This document shows, in pieces, positions 19,578 through 27,943 of a stretch of 64,000 nt of DNA. Source of the DNA: Streptomyces sp. NRRL S-340 (GTDB lineage: Bacteria > Actinomycetota > Actinomycetes > Streptomycetales > Streptomycetaceae); NCBI RefSeq assembly GCF_000720185.1, contig NZ_JOIY01000037.1:68249-132248 (forward strand), in the 5' to 3' direction. Below the pieces are notes generated by a model. That model did no database searches and had not been told where the DNA came from. It saw only the letters and a program-made list of their open reading frames with translations. Within the stretch, counting starts at the first letter, position 1. Every line of letters begins with the position of its first letter. The position numbers were made by a program, and so were the translations under genes.

Positions 19578-20513
19578 TCACCAGTGCACGACGACCTTGT
19601 CGCCCACCTTCACCTGAGCGAACATGCGGGCGATCGCAGCCTCGTCCCGTACGTTGACACAGCCGTGCGAGCCGCCGGCGTAGCCGCGGGCCGCGAAGTC
19701 CGAGGAGTAGTGGACGGCCTGTCCGCCGCTGAAGAACATCGCGTACGGCATCGCCGAGTGGTAGATCGTCGACACATGGTGACGTGACTTCCAGTAGACC
19801 TGGAACACACCTTCACGCGTGGGTGTGGCCTCCGTGCCGAACCGCACCGCCATCGTCGAGACGGTCCGCCCGTCGGTCATCCAGCGCAGGGTCCGGGTCG
19901 TCTTGTCGATGCAGAGCACCCGGCCCGTCAGACAGCGCGGGTCCGGCGCGCCGGCGGGCTGGCCGCCCATGAGGTACAGCTCCCACCGGCCCGGCTCGTG
20001 CGTCATCCCGCGCAGCCGCTGCCAGGTGACGGTGTCGGTGCGTCCCGTGCGCGGCAGACCGCGCCTGCCCTGGAAGCCCCGGACCGCCTGCTCCGTCGCC
20101 GGGCCGTACGTCCCGGTCGGCCCCTGGGACAGCCAGCCGATCTGCCGCAGGCGGGCCTGGAGTTCCCGGACGGCCTGCCCGCTGTCGCCGCGCGACCACA
20201 GCACGGGGCCGGCTGCGGGCGCAGCGGCCGGGGCGGTGCGGGCGTCCCCGCCCGGGCCGCCGCCCCCGCCCGCGCTCCCGCTCCCGTCCTTGCCGTCGGC
20301 CTTCCCGCCGCCCGGCCGGGTGGCCGGCGCCTCGATGTGCACGGGCGAGCGGTGCCGCCCGGCCGATGCGGAACCGGAGGCCGTACCGGAACCCGGGCCC
20401 GCGCCCGTGGCGCCGCCCGGCCCCGTCGGCTGCACCGTGCAGCCGTAGACCCCCGTCAGCGCCACGGCCGCGGCCACGCCGACGGCCGCTCTCCTCATGC
20501 CCCCGACACCCAT
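19578..20513 (-). CDS. L,D-transpeptidase with peptidoglycan-binding domain (YkuD family)
   Basis: This is an extracytoplasmic enzyme of 311 residues that forms 3-3 cross-links or modifies peptidoglycan by cysteine chemistry. The N terminus is a lipoprotein-like signal (AAVGVAAAVALTGVYGC), with Cys as candidate lipidation site although the -2 Tyr is unusual. A Gly/Pro/Ala-rich linker follows. The PG_binding_1 domain is at about 105-170 (GDSGQAVRELQARLRQIGWL, TYGPATEQAVRGFQ). The YkuD domain ends in SHGCVNVRDEAA, holding the catalytic His, Gly and Cys. The start is ATG 20513, or 20498 in frame. The 325-base gap to the next gene holds its promoter and that of the divergent mutase. Confidence 0.9.
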   Translation of the reverse strand: MGVGGMRRAAVGVAAAVALTGVYGCTVQPTGPGGATGAGPGSGTASGSASAGRHRSPVHIEAPATRPGGGKADGKDGSGSAGGGGGPGGDARTAPAAAPAAGPVLWSRGDSGQAVRELQARLRQIGWLSQGPTGTYGPATEQAVRGFQGRRGLPRTGRTDTVTWQRLRGMTHEPGRWELYLMGGQPAGAPDPRCLTGRVLCIDKTTRTLRWMTDGRTVSTMAVRFGTEATPTREGVFQVYWKSRHHVSTIYHSAMPYAMFFSGGQAVHYSSDFAARGYAGGSHGCVNVRDEAAIARMFAQVKVGDKVVVHW

Positions 20514-20838
20514 GCGGCCCCCCGCTGTCCCAGAGATCCTCGCGGCGCCCGGCCCCGTTACGGCCCCGGCACTCACGGAAAGTCTTTCCATCCGTGACCG
20601 GCGGCGAACCACGGGGCATGGTGGGAAACAGGAACGGAAGCGGAAAGCGCAGCAGCACGACCAGCGGCGGCGGGCGGCAGAAGCAGAACGCGTGCGGCAC
20701 GAGCAGGGCCGGGTCTGTGAGCAAGGTCCCAGCGTGGGCCCCTGCACCCGGCGCTCGGCCGCCGCTACAGTCCGTCGCGAGGGTCGGCCGTACCAGCGAG
20801 TAACTGGCAAGTAACCACAGAACGCGGAGGCACACACC

Positions 20839-22419
<1,581 letters not shown>

Positions 22420-22443
22420 GCCGGTCTCTCCTCGGACGAGTGA

Positions 22444-22470
22444 CCGGGAGCGGAGGACGTCCGCTCCCGG
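22444..22470. terminator. Terminator of the mutase gene
   Basis: CCGGGAGCGGA (22444-22454) pairs perfectly with TCCGCTCCCGG (22460-22470) around a 5-base loop, 25 bases after the stop codon. Confidence 0.75.
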
Positions 22471-22664
22471 CCGGGGCCTCGATGAGCGGGCCGCCCGCTT
22501 CGGACGGGCCGGCCGGCCCCGCCGCCCGCATCGGCCGGTGTGCCCCCGGCCTCTGGGTGGCACTCTCCACGGCGGCGACGGCGACGCGGCGGCGAGGGCC
22601 GGCCGCCCGTCTCGGTGCCCGGAACGCCTCCCCGAGCGGCGCACCCCCGTGCGACACTCCAGCC

Positions 22665-23312
22665 ATGTTCGGCGTCATCGATCTCCCCACCTACCTGGCG
22701 GGACTCGTCCTCATCGTCCTGCTCCCCGGCCCCAACTCGCTCTACGTGCTGTCCGTCGCCGCCCGGCGCGGCGTCCGGGCCGGGTACTCGGCGGCGGCGG
22801 GCGTCTGGTGCGGGGACACCGTGCTGATGACGCTGTCGGCCGCCGGCGTCGCCTCCCTGCTGAAGGGGAACGCCCTGCTCTTCGGCATCGTGAAGTACGC
22901 GGGCGCCGGGTACCTCACCTGGCTGGCGATCGGCATGCTGCGCGCCGCCTGGGGCATGTGGCGCACCCGGCGCGAGCGCACCGCGCAGGACGCGCCCGCC
23001 ACGCCCGGCCCCGCCGACGAGCGGCCCTTCCGGCGGGCCCTCGTCGTCAGCCTGGTCAACCCGAAGGCGATCCTGTTCTTCATCGCCTTCTTCGTGCAGT
23101 TCGTGTCAGAGTCCAACCCAGTCATCGGGTTCGTGACCCTAGGCGTACTCGCCCAGTTGGCAAGCGTGTTGTACCTGTCTGCGCTCATCTTCGGCGGGTC
23201 TCGTCTGGCTGCTGCGTTCCGTCGTCGGAGGAGGCTCAGCGCAGGGGCTACCTCGGCCGCCGGAGTGCTCTTCCTCGGCTTCGCCGTCAAGCTGTCTCTG
23301 GCAAGCGTGTAG
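22665..23312 (+). CDS. LysE-family amino acid exporter with an element-supplied 3' end
   Basis: This is a 215-residue membrane exporter of the LysE/RhtB family (leucine efflux type) with the usual helices from YLAGLVLIVLLPGPNSLYVLSVA onward and the central SLVNPKAILFF motif. Codon use is host-like to about base 23100. It then changes sharply: the last 70 codons use TCA, CCA, CTA, TTG, GCA, TCT and AGG. A second, host-like version of the same C terminus (FRRRKRLSA...FLGFAVKLSL) survives at 29025-29126. I infer that integration of a mobile element at about 23.1 kb replaced the 3' end while keeping the frame intact. The gene should remain functional. Confidence 0.85.
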   Translation: MFGVIDLPTYLAGLVLIVLLPGPNSLYVLSVAARRGVRAGYSAAAGVWCGDTVLMTLSAAGVASLLKGNALLFGIVKYAGAGYLTWLAIGMLRAAWGMWRTRRERTAQDAPATPGPADERPFRRALVVSLVNPKAILFFIAFFVQFVSESNPVIGFVTLGVLAQLASVLYLSALIFGGSRLAAAFRRRRRLSAGATSAAGVLFLGFAVKLSLASV

Positions 23313-23321
23313 GGGGCTGGC

Positions 23322-23522
23322 ATGTCTCACCTTGACGATGCTGCGGCCGTGTTCGCCCGCATGAGTCCCCAGGAGCAGCAGCGGGCACTAGGAGCCCTGG
23401 GCTTGCCTGAGAGGCTCCAGAAGGAGCCCCAGGAGCCTGCCGTCACCCCGTTCGCGGCTCTGAGCAGTAGGCCGAGTAGGCGGAAGCGGCAGCCGATCAC
23501 CGTGACGGTGCTCAGAGGGTGA
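23322..23522 (+). CDS. Hypothetical small basic protein
   Basis: This is a 66-residue protein that starts ten bases after the LysE stop, with AGGGGG just upstream of ATG 23322. The N-terminal half is helical (LDDAAAVFARMSPQEQQRALGALGLPERL). The C terminus is basic (SSRPSRRKRQPITVTVLRG). No known domain is recognised. In complete elements of this kind the genes next to the attachment site are usually integrase and excisionase; this is too short for an integrase and does not show an excisionase helix-turn-helix I can identify. Non-host codon use supports island origin. Confidence 0.5.
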   Translation: MSHLDDAAAVFARMSPQEQQRALGALGLPERLQKEPQEPAVTPFAALSSRPSRRKRQPITVTVLRG

Positions 23523-23641
23523 TACCGGCCCGCTTGGCCAACTTGGTCAGCCGCTCGTTACTTCGCATGTGCTTGGACACGAGTACTCGGGTCAGTTCCA
23601 TGCTCGTTGGGTGGACCGCTGCCATCTCGGGAGCGACTTCC

Positions 23642-23666
23642 GCCCCCACCCGCGCAAGGTGGGGGC
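23642..23666 (+). terminator. Hairpin with short T-run
   Basis: GCCCCCACC (23642-23650) pairs with GGTGGGGGC (23658-23666) around a 7-base loop and is followed by TTTC on the plus strand. It lies between the small plus-strand gene and a convergent minus-strand gene of the island. Confidence 0.7.
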
Positions 23667-23693
23667 TTTCGTCATGTGCGGGGCTGTCACACG

Positions 23694-24194
23694 TTACGCG
23701 AGCGGGCATGTGAGGTCGGGGTGGTGACGGTTCGGGCAGCACACCAGGTTGAGCGAGACGATATTGCCCGGCCGGTTGTAGTACACCCAGCTCACGTCCA
23801 CGCCGACCGGCAGGACATCCAGCACGTATTCGCGTCTCGTGTCCAGGCTCGCGTACGCCTGACGCCCGTCCTCGCGCTGCATCGGGGGGTTGTCAAGAAA
23901 GTGCTTGACCATCCAGTCGAGAGCCGCTGTGGCGTCCGTCCAGGTGCGCTCATGGGCCGCCTGGTTCCGCTTCATCAGCCAGTGCCCGGACATCATGGGC
24001 GGCAGGTTCGAGGTCGGGAACTCGGCCATTACTTCGCGGTACCGCTGAAGGATGCGGATGGCCACCTTGTCATCGTCCGAGGCGGGCGGAGCAGGGGGGT
24101 CAGGATGCGGAGGCCGCCGGTCACCTTCCTGGTGGTAGCTGTCGGGCGATCCGATCCACGGGCCGTAGCCGTGGAAGTGTCCTGTCCAGCTCAT
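23694..24194 (-). CDS. Hypothetical protein of the integrative element
   Basis: This is a 166-residue protein of unknown function. The start ATG 24194 is preceded by GGAAGG. The first 40 residues are Pro/His-rich (TGHFHGYGPWIG, then RRPPHPDPPAPP). The remainder looks like a folded alpha/beta domain, with ILQRYREVMAEF, WLMKRNQAAHERTWTDATAALDWMVKHFL and a closing part containing two adjacent cysteines (LNLVCCPNRHH). There is no signal peptide or membrane helix. Codon use fits the island. It converges on the small gene after LysE. Confidence 0.55.
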   Translation of the reverse strand: MSWTGHFHGYGPWIGSPDSYHQEGDRRPPHPDPPAPPASDDDKVAIRILQRYREVMAEFPTSNLPPMMSGHWLMKRNQAAHERTWTDATAALDWMVKHFLDNPPMQREDGRQAYASLDTRREYVLDVLPVGVDVSWVYYNRPGNIVSLNLVCCPNRHHPDLTCPLA

Positions 24195-24272
24195 GCGCGC
24201 CTTCCGAGAGGAGAGGGCGGGCCGCCCTGATGCGCGTAGGACGACCCGCCAGGGATGAGAGGTGTAGCAGGG

Positions 24273-24503
24273 TCAGGCGGTGAGGCCGCGGTTCTTCACC
24301 CAGCCGAGGGCGAAGTCGTCGAGCTCGGCTGCGGTGAACCGCAGTTCCTTGCCGGCGCCCTCGGGCTTGGAGTCGCGGACCACGTACGAGTCGGCGGCGC
24401 CGGGGATCGCGGCGAAGTCGACGCAGCCCTCGGTGCAGGGGCCCCCGCAGAAGTTCGTCGTCTCGATGCCGTCCGCCGGGAGGGTGTAGAGGTTGCCGTC
24501 CAT
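24273..24503 (-). CDS. DUF397-type small protein
   Basis: This is a 76-residue protein with the DUF397 pattern of streptomycetes: a Cys/Gly-rich first part (NFCGGPCTEGCVDFA), then YVVRDSKPEG and the closing LRFTAAELDDFALGWVK. Genes of this family are usually partnered with XRE regulators and are thought to modulate them or act as their toxins or antitoxins. Here the only XRE gene is 900 bases away on the other strand (25408). ATG 24503 was chosen because GAGAGGA lies upstream; the frame is open further but without a signal. Confidence 0.75.
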   Translation of the reverse strand: MDGNLYTLPADGIETTNFCGGPCTEGCVDFAAIPGAADSYVVRDSKPEGAGKELRFTAAELDDFALGWVKNRGLTA

Positions 24504-24567
24504 CGGGTAGTCCTCTCTGGTGCAGCGATGCGGAGATGCGGTCTCCGCGCCGTGGTGCACTTGCCGA

Positions 24568-24607
24568 CCCACCCCGGCCCGGCCTTCCTGTTCCCGGCCG
24601 GGGTGGG
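24568..24607 (-). terminator. Terminator after the minus-strand two-gene unit
   Basis: CCCACCCCGGCC (24568-24579) pairs perfectly with GGCCGGGGTGGG (24596-24607), loop 16 bases. It lies between the small membrane protein gene and the DUF397 gene, both on the minus strand, so it probably ends the former's transcript. Confidence 0.65.
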
Positions 24608-24726
24608 CGCTTGGCTCCGCCCCCGAGGGGTGTGGCCGTGGGGGAACGACCGGGGAGTCACCTCGGGGACGGATGTTCAGGTGGTCAGTCGCCAGTAGGC
24701 GGCCATGACCGATACAGAGGCGAGGA

Positions 24727-24870
24727 TCACGAGCCCCTGGAAGATCCACTGACGCCAGCCGAGCGGGCGCCTGTGCCTACCTCGCGATCGGTGAAGATTC
24801 CGGCCGCCAGAGCGGCCATGAGTCCGAGCAGGGCGATCACGTAAATCACCTGCTGCGCCTTGGGGCTCAC
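24727..24870 (-). CDS. Very small single-helix membrane protein
   Basis: This is a 47-residue protein with one transmembrane helix (VIYVIALLGLMAALAAGIFT, residues 9-28) and a polar tail. Its GTG start overlaps the stop of the upstream gene by four bases (GTGA, 24867-24870), which argues strongly for real, coupled translation although the product is tiny. Function is unknown. Small membrane proteins in integrative elements often serve plasmid spread, but nothing here proves it. Confidence 0.55.
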   Translation of the reverse strand: MSPKAQQVIYVIALLGLMAALAAGIFTDREVGTGARSAGVSGSSRGS

Positions 24871-25244
24871 GCTGCACCCGTCCCGCTCCTCTGGGTGTGG
24901 ATCCACAGCAGTCGGCGCGTCAGGTCGGCGACCTCGCGCATGAAGAAGTAGGCCGTGAAGACCGGTGCCTCCGCACTGGGGCGGTCCTTCAGGTCGAGCA
25001 CCTTGTACGCCTTGCGGAACTGGGCCATCACCAGCTCGTCCTCGTCGGCGCCCAGCTCCTCGCCGAGGAGGAGTTGCAGGTGCCCGATCAGGGCCGGTGT
25101 CCTGGCGTTGATGTCCTCGCGGGTCGAGGTGCCCAGCCTCATGGCGAGGGCCGCGTCGGTGCTGTCCGTGATCAGCTCGACGTCGATCGGTACGCCCTCT
25201 TCGGTCGCCCTCGTCACTTCGAATCTGCTCGTCTCGGTCTTCAC
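24867..25244 (-). CDS. Hypothetical helical protein, DUF6415-like
   Basis: This 125-residue protein is mostly helical, with the core DINARTPALIGHLQLLLGEEL, then MAQFRKAYKVLDLKDRP and FFMREVADLTRRLLWIH. The pattern resembles the small DUF6415-type proteins often found near XRE regulators in streptomycete elements; this is a tentative match by eye. The start is GTG 25244 with GAGGGA upstream. A longer version from ATG 25328 has no ribosome binding site and a low-quality N terminus. The gene is coupled to the downstream membrane protein gene and divergent from the XRE regulator. Confidence 0.55.
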   Translation of the reverse strand: MKTETSRFEVTRATEEGVPIDVELITDSTDAALAMRLGTSTREDINARTPALIGHLQLLLGEELGADEDELVMAQFRKAYKVLDLKDRPSAEAPVFTAYFFMREVADLTRRLLWIHTQRSGTGAA

Positions 25245-25407
25245 AGCGTGTCCCTCGCTGGCTGACGGCGGTTTCACCGGATGGAGACCAGCGTTCCGCG
25301 CGAAAGGCGTGCCGACCACGGCGTTCATGGGTCAGTGTTGGGACATCTCTGGGACATGGGACAGGCGCCATGATTGAGAGCTGCAAGAGCCGGGGAAGGG
25401 GGCCTGC

Positions 25408-26640
25408 ATGAGCATCGCCGACAGGCGTAGGGCTCTGGGCTTCACCCAAGAGGGGTTCGCCGAAGCGGTAGGCGTCGACCGGCGCACCGTAGGCCGGTGG
25501 GAGACGGGCAAATCCAGGCCCCAGCCTCCCCAGCGGCCCAAGGTCGCCGAGGTGCTACAGATGGACCTCGACGAACTCGACGCCTTGCTCACCCCGGCCG
25601 AGGTGCTGCCGAAGCCCGCGCAGTTAGCGTCGAGTGTCCACCACGGCCCAGGGGACCCAGACGAGATGATCCGACGCGAGTTTCTGCGCCTCTTGACGGT
25701 GGCAGGTGCGGTCGCTGCCATACCCGCGGGCGAGGTGGAGGCCCTGGCGGATGGCGCCGACGACTTCGGGCGCATGAATGGCCACCTGTGGCAGGTCTAC
25801 CAGCTCGCCCGCGCCAAGCACTCGGTGTACCCCGTGGTGCAGTCCCAGCTCACCGCCTTGAACGATGCCCTGCGCGATGGGCGGGCGCAGATGGGCTCGC
25901 TCTGCATCGCGGCCGGCGACCTGTTCCAGTTGGCGGGCGAGCTGGCCTTCGACGCCAACCGGTACCACGCTGCCGCCGCCTCGTACGCGCTCGCGGCCAG
26001 CGCGAGCAAGGAGGCCCGCGCCTACGACCTGTGGGCGTGCGCCCTGATCCGCAGCGCCTACGTAGATCTCTCCGAGCGCCGTTACCGGCAGGCCGCGGAC
26101 ACTCTCGGGGCCGCGCGACGCGTCGCCCTGCGTGGAGACAGCAGCTTGGCGACCAAGCACTGGGCCGCAGCCGTGCAGGCTGAGGCGTTCGCCTGGCTCG
26201 GCGACTTCGACGCCTGCGAGGAGGCTTTGGACGAGGCCGAGAAGGTGGCCAGCCTGAGCGGCCCGGTAGCGAACGGCGGATGGCTGCGCTTCGATGGCTC
26301 GCGCTTGGCGGAGGAGCGGGGCGCCCGGTACTTGCAGCTCAACCGGCTCGGCTTGGCCGAGACCGCCCTGAAGGACGCGCTGAAGCTCGCTCCCTTGGCC
26401 GCCGGCCATTCCTTCCGGCGCCGGGGCGCGGTGCTCGTCGACCTGGCCGCCATCGGCGCCAAGCGAAAGGATTCGGAGCAGGTCATGCAGTACGGATTCG
26501 AAGCCCTGCGCCTGGCGCGAGCCTCCGGGTCCGGCTACGTCGCCCGTAGACTCCAGGCGCTGACTGCCGAGCTGGGCACCTTGGGGCGCGACCGGCACAT
26601 CGCCCAGTTGAAGGCCGAGATCGGCACCCTGACGGCATGA
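25408..26640 (+). CDS. XRE-family regulator with helical-repeat sensor region
   Basis: This is a 410-residue transcription regulator. Residues 1-50 form a Cro/C1-type helix-turn-helix (RRALGFTQEGFAEAVGVDRRTVGRWETGKSRPQ). A linker with a hydrophobic patch (LLTVAGAVAAIPAGEVEAL) leads to a C-terminal two thirds made of repeated helix pairs resembling TPR units, for example YHAAAASYALAASASKEARAY and RYRQAADTLGAARRVAL. This layout recalls peptide-sensing regulators of the RRNPP type. AAGGGGG precedes ATG 25408. The stop overlaps the next frame, and the next gene is probably in one operon with it. It is the likely master regulator of the element. Confidence 0.8.
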   Translation: MSIADRRRALGFTQEGFAEAVGVDRRTVGRWETGKSRPQPPQRPKVAEVLQMDLDELDALLTPAEVLPKPAQLASSVHHGPGDPDEMIRREFLRLLTVAGAVAAIPAGEVEALADGADDFGRMNGHLWQVYQLARAKHSVYPVVQSQLTALNDALRDGRAQMGSLCIAAGDLFQLAGELAFDANRYHAAAASYALAASASKEARAYDLWACALIRSAYVDLSERRYRQAADTLGAARRVALRGDSSLATKHWAAAVQAEAFAWLGDFDACEEALDEAEKVASLSGPVANGGWLRFDGSRLAEERGARYLQLNRLGLAETALKDALKLAPLAAGHSFRRRGAVLVDLAAIGAKRKDSEQVMQYGFEALRLARASGSGYVARRLQALTAELGTLGRDRHIAQLKAEIGTLTA

Positions 26641-26654
26641 CGAGAGGGGATGGC

Positions 26655-27017
26655 ATGACGACCGAGGGCGCGCGAGTCTTTCGCGAGGCGTGGATCGCTG
26701 GAGTGCGGAAGCACTTCCCTGGTGAGCCGAAGCCAAGCTACGTAACTCCGTGGGAAGAGACGCCTGAATGGGAGCGTGAGGCTGCGGGCGCCGTGTATGA
26801 GCAGGTGCGTCAGTTCCTCGAACTGAGCGCCGGGCATGCCTCCCGCCTGTCGCGCGAGCAGAAGGGACGGTTCGTCGCCACGTGTTGGACGGCGCAGATG
26901 TTCAAGCACTTCGAGGACCCGAAGCCGGGGTACGTGGCCGATTGGCCTGATCTGCCGGACTGGCAGAAGGAGACGGACTCAGGCATCTTCGAGGCCATTG
27001 AGAAGAGTCTGAATTAA
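26655..27017 (+). CDS. Small protein with internal duplication, RyR-domain-like
   Basis: This is a 120-residue protein built of two similar halves: FPGEPKPSYVTPWEETPEWERE near residue 25 and FEDPKPGYVADWPDLPDWQKE near residue 85. Each is preceded by a helix with an aromatic W/F pair and followed by a helix. The P-x-x-L/T-P-x-W-x-x-E core resembles the RyR repeat seen in some bacterial and phage proteins; this is by-eye similarity. ATG 26655 is preferred because GAGAGGGGA lies five bases before it. An earlier ATG at 26637 overlaps the regulator stop as ATGA. Either way it is translationally linked to the XRE regulator. Confidence 0.6.
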   Translation: MTTEGARVFREAWIAGVRKHFPGEPKPSYVTPWEETPEWEREAAGAVYEQVRQFLELSAGHASRLSREQKGRFVATCWTAQMFKHFEDPKPGYVADWPDLPDWQKETDSGIFEAIEKSLN

Positions 27018-27131
27018 CGCCTACCGATTCGTGCTCGCAAACAACCCAGCTGTAAGTCGGAGTTGAAAAGTCCTCGGCGGGCTGCCATTCGCCCTGGTAG
27101 TGGCGCAGTTCTTGGCACGCTGCCGGCCGTA

Positions 27132-27281
27132 GAGGATTTTGGGCTGGAGCTGCCATGGGGCGAGTGACCAGGGGCCCTTACGCTCGCCAGCGGATCGGGC
27201 AGTCTTTGGGACCTGCCCGCAATAGCCCGATCGGCCCCCTGTTCTTCGAGGCTCGCCCCATGGTGGCTGCCTAAAATCCTC
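27132..27281. repeat. Nested inverted repeat in the element's replication region
   Basis: The 840-base gap 27018-27859 has no convincing gene. It holds a 150-base nested structure. Outer arms GAGGATTTT (27132-27140) and AAAATCCTC (27273-27281) pair. Next, CCATGGGGCGAG (27153-27164) pairs with CTCGCCCCATGG (27252-27263). Inside these are CAGGGGCC with GGCCCCCTG (27169-27176 / 27233-27241, one bulge), then GATCGGGC with GCCCGATC (27193-27200 / 27225-27232), with an alternative inner hairpin GGGCAG/CTGCCC. Lying about 640 bases upstream of rep, it is a candidate replication origin, either the single-strand origin or the nick region, or a structured RNA. Confidence 0.65.
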
Positions 27282-27588
27282 GTAGGCCGTCGGCCCCAGC
27301 CACAGAGGGTTTGCGCGGTGTGGCCTGTTCTGGGGGCACATGGGTGAGCACGCGTGGCCCTCGCGGGCCTGGTGCTGGCCGGCGAACACCGTGGGCCGGA
27401 TCGGTGCCGTGGGCGTCTGGAGGGCGTAAGCCACGGGTCATGAGCCCACGGGCAAGGGGCGGGCAAGGTGGGCTGTGAGGAACTGGCTCACGCTCTCAGG
27501 TCGCCTGGTGTGCGCCGGGGCGGCGGCGCCCCGGACCGGACCGGCCGAAGGCCGCATGCCGGGCCGGGGTGCGGCAAGCCGACCCGGC

Positions 27589-27607
27589 GGCGCGCCGAAG
27601 GCGCGCC
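27589..27607. terminator. Short strong hairpin upstream of rep
   Basis: GGCGCGCC (27589-27596) and GGCGCGCC (27600-27607) pair around a GAA loop. An AT-rich, pyrimidine-rich stretch (27620-27850) follows, probably carrying the rep promoter. The hairpin could insulate rep from upstream transcription. Confidence 0.5.
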
Positions 27608-27859
27608 TGGAGGAAGTGAAGACAGATTCCGACACATGCCCTACACCGCTGCCCGCTCTCTGAGAGTATGGGCGTTCGAGCGACGAGCCTTACTTCAGCG
27701 AATCTAAGACACAGACATAGACTTTCTTCAGCAGATATCACGCCTTCAGCCTTCTTCTGCCTTCTCTGTCTTCCTTCTCTCTCACGCTGCCTCGACACAC
27801 GCTCTCATCTCTGACGCTGCATCAATTCAAGCCAAGTCAAAGCCAAGGAGATTTCAGAC

Positions 27860-27943
27860 ATGACTCACGCCTACGCCTCTGCTCGCGCTCCTCCCTGTCC
27901 GCCCTTTGGAGGTGCCCTGTGTTCAACACCTCGCACGAGGTGA
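27860..27943 (+). CDS. Short leader ORF overlapping the rep start
   Basis: This is a 27-residue reading frame (MTHAYASARAPPCPPFGG...) with an excellent ribosome binding site, AAGGAGA, nine bases before its ATG. It runs through the GTG start of rep at 27919 and stops at 27941-27943. Such an arrangement suits translational coupling or control of Rep synthesis. The peptide itself has no recognisable function. Confidence 0.45.
   Translation: MTHAYASARAPPCPPFGGALCSTPRTR

Noticed and set aside
23512..23742. Minus-strand frame of 76 codons after the small post-LysE gene
   Set aside because: It overlaps a clear hairpin and a plus-strand gene end and has no usable ribosome binding site; only its last 30 residues look protein-like.
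24677..24877. Minus-strand frame ending in a hydrophobic stretch (ILASVSVMAAYWRL), overlapping the 47-residue membrane protein
   Set aside because: It has no start with a ribosome binding site and lies inside the better supported coupled gene; it could be real only if a frameshift is involved.
27014..27466. Minus-strand frames in the rep upstream region
   Set aside because: Their sequence is dominated by the nested inverted repeat and shows no domain or start signal.
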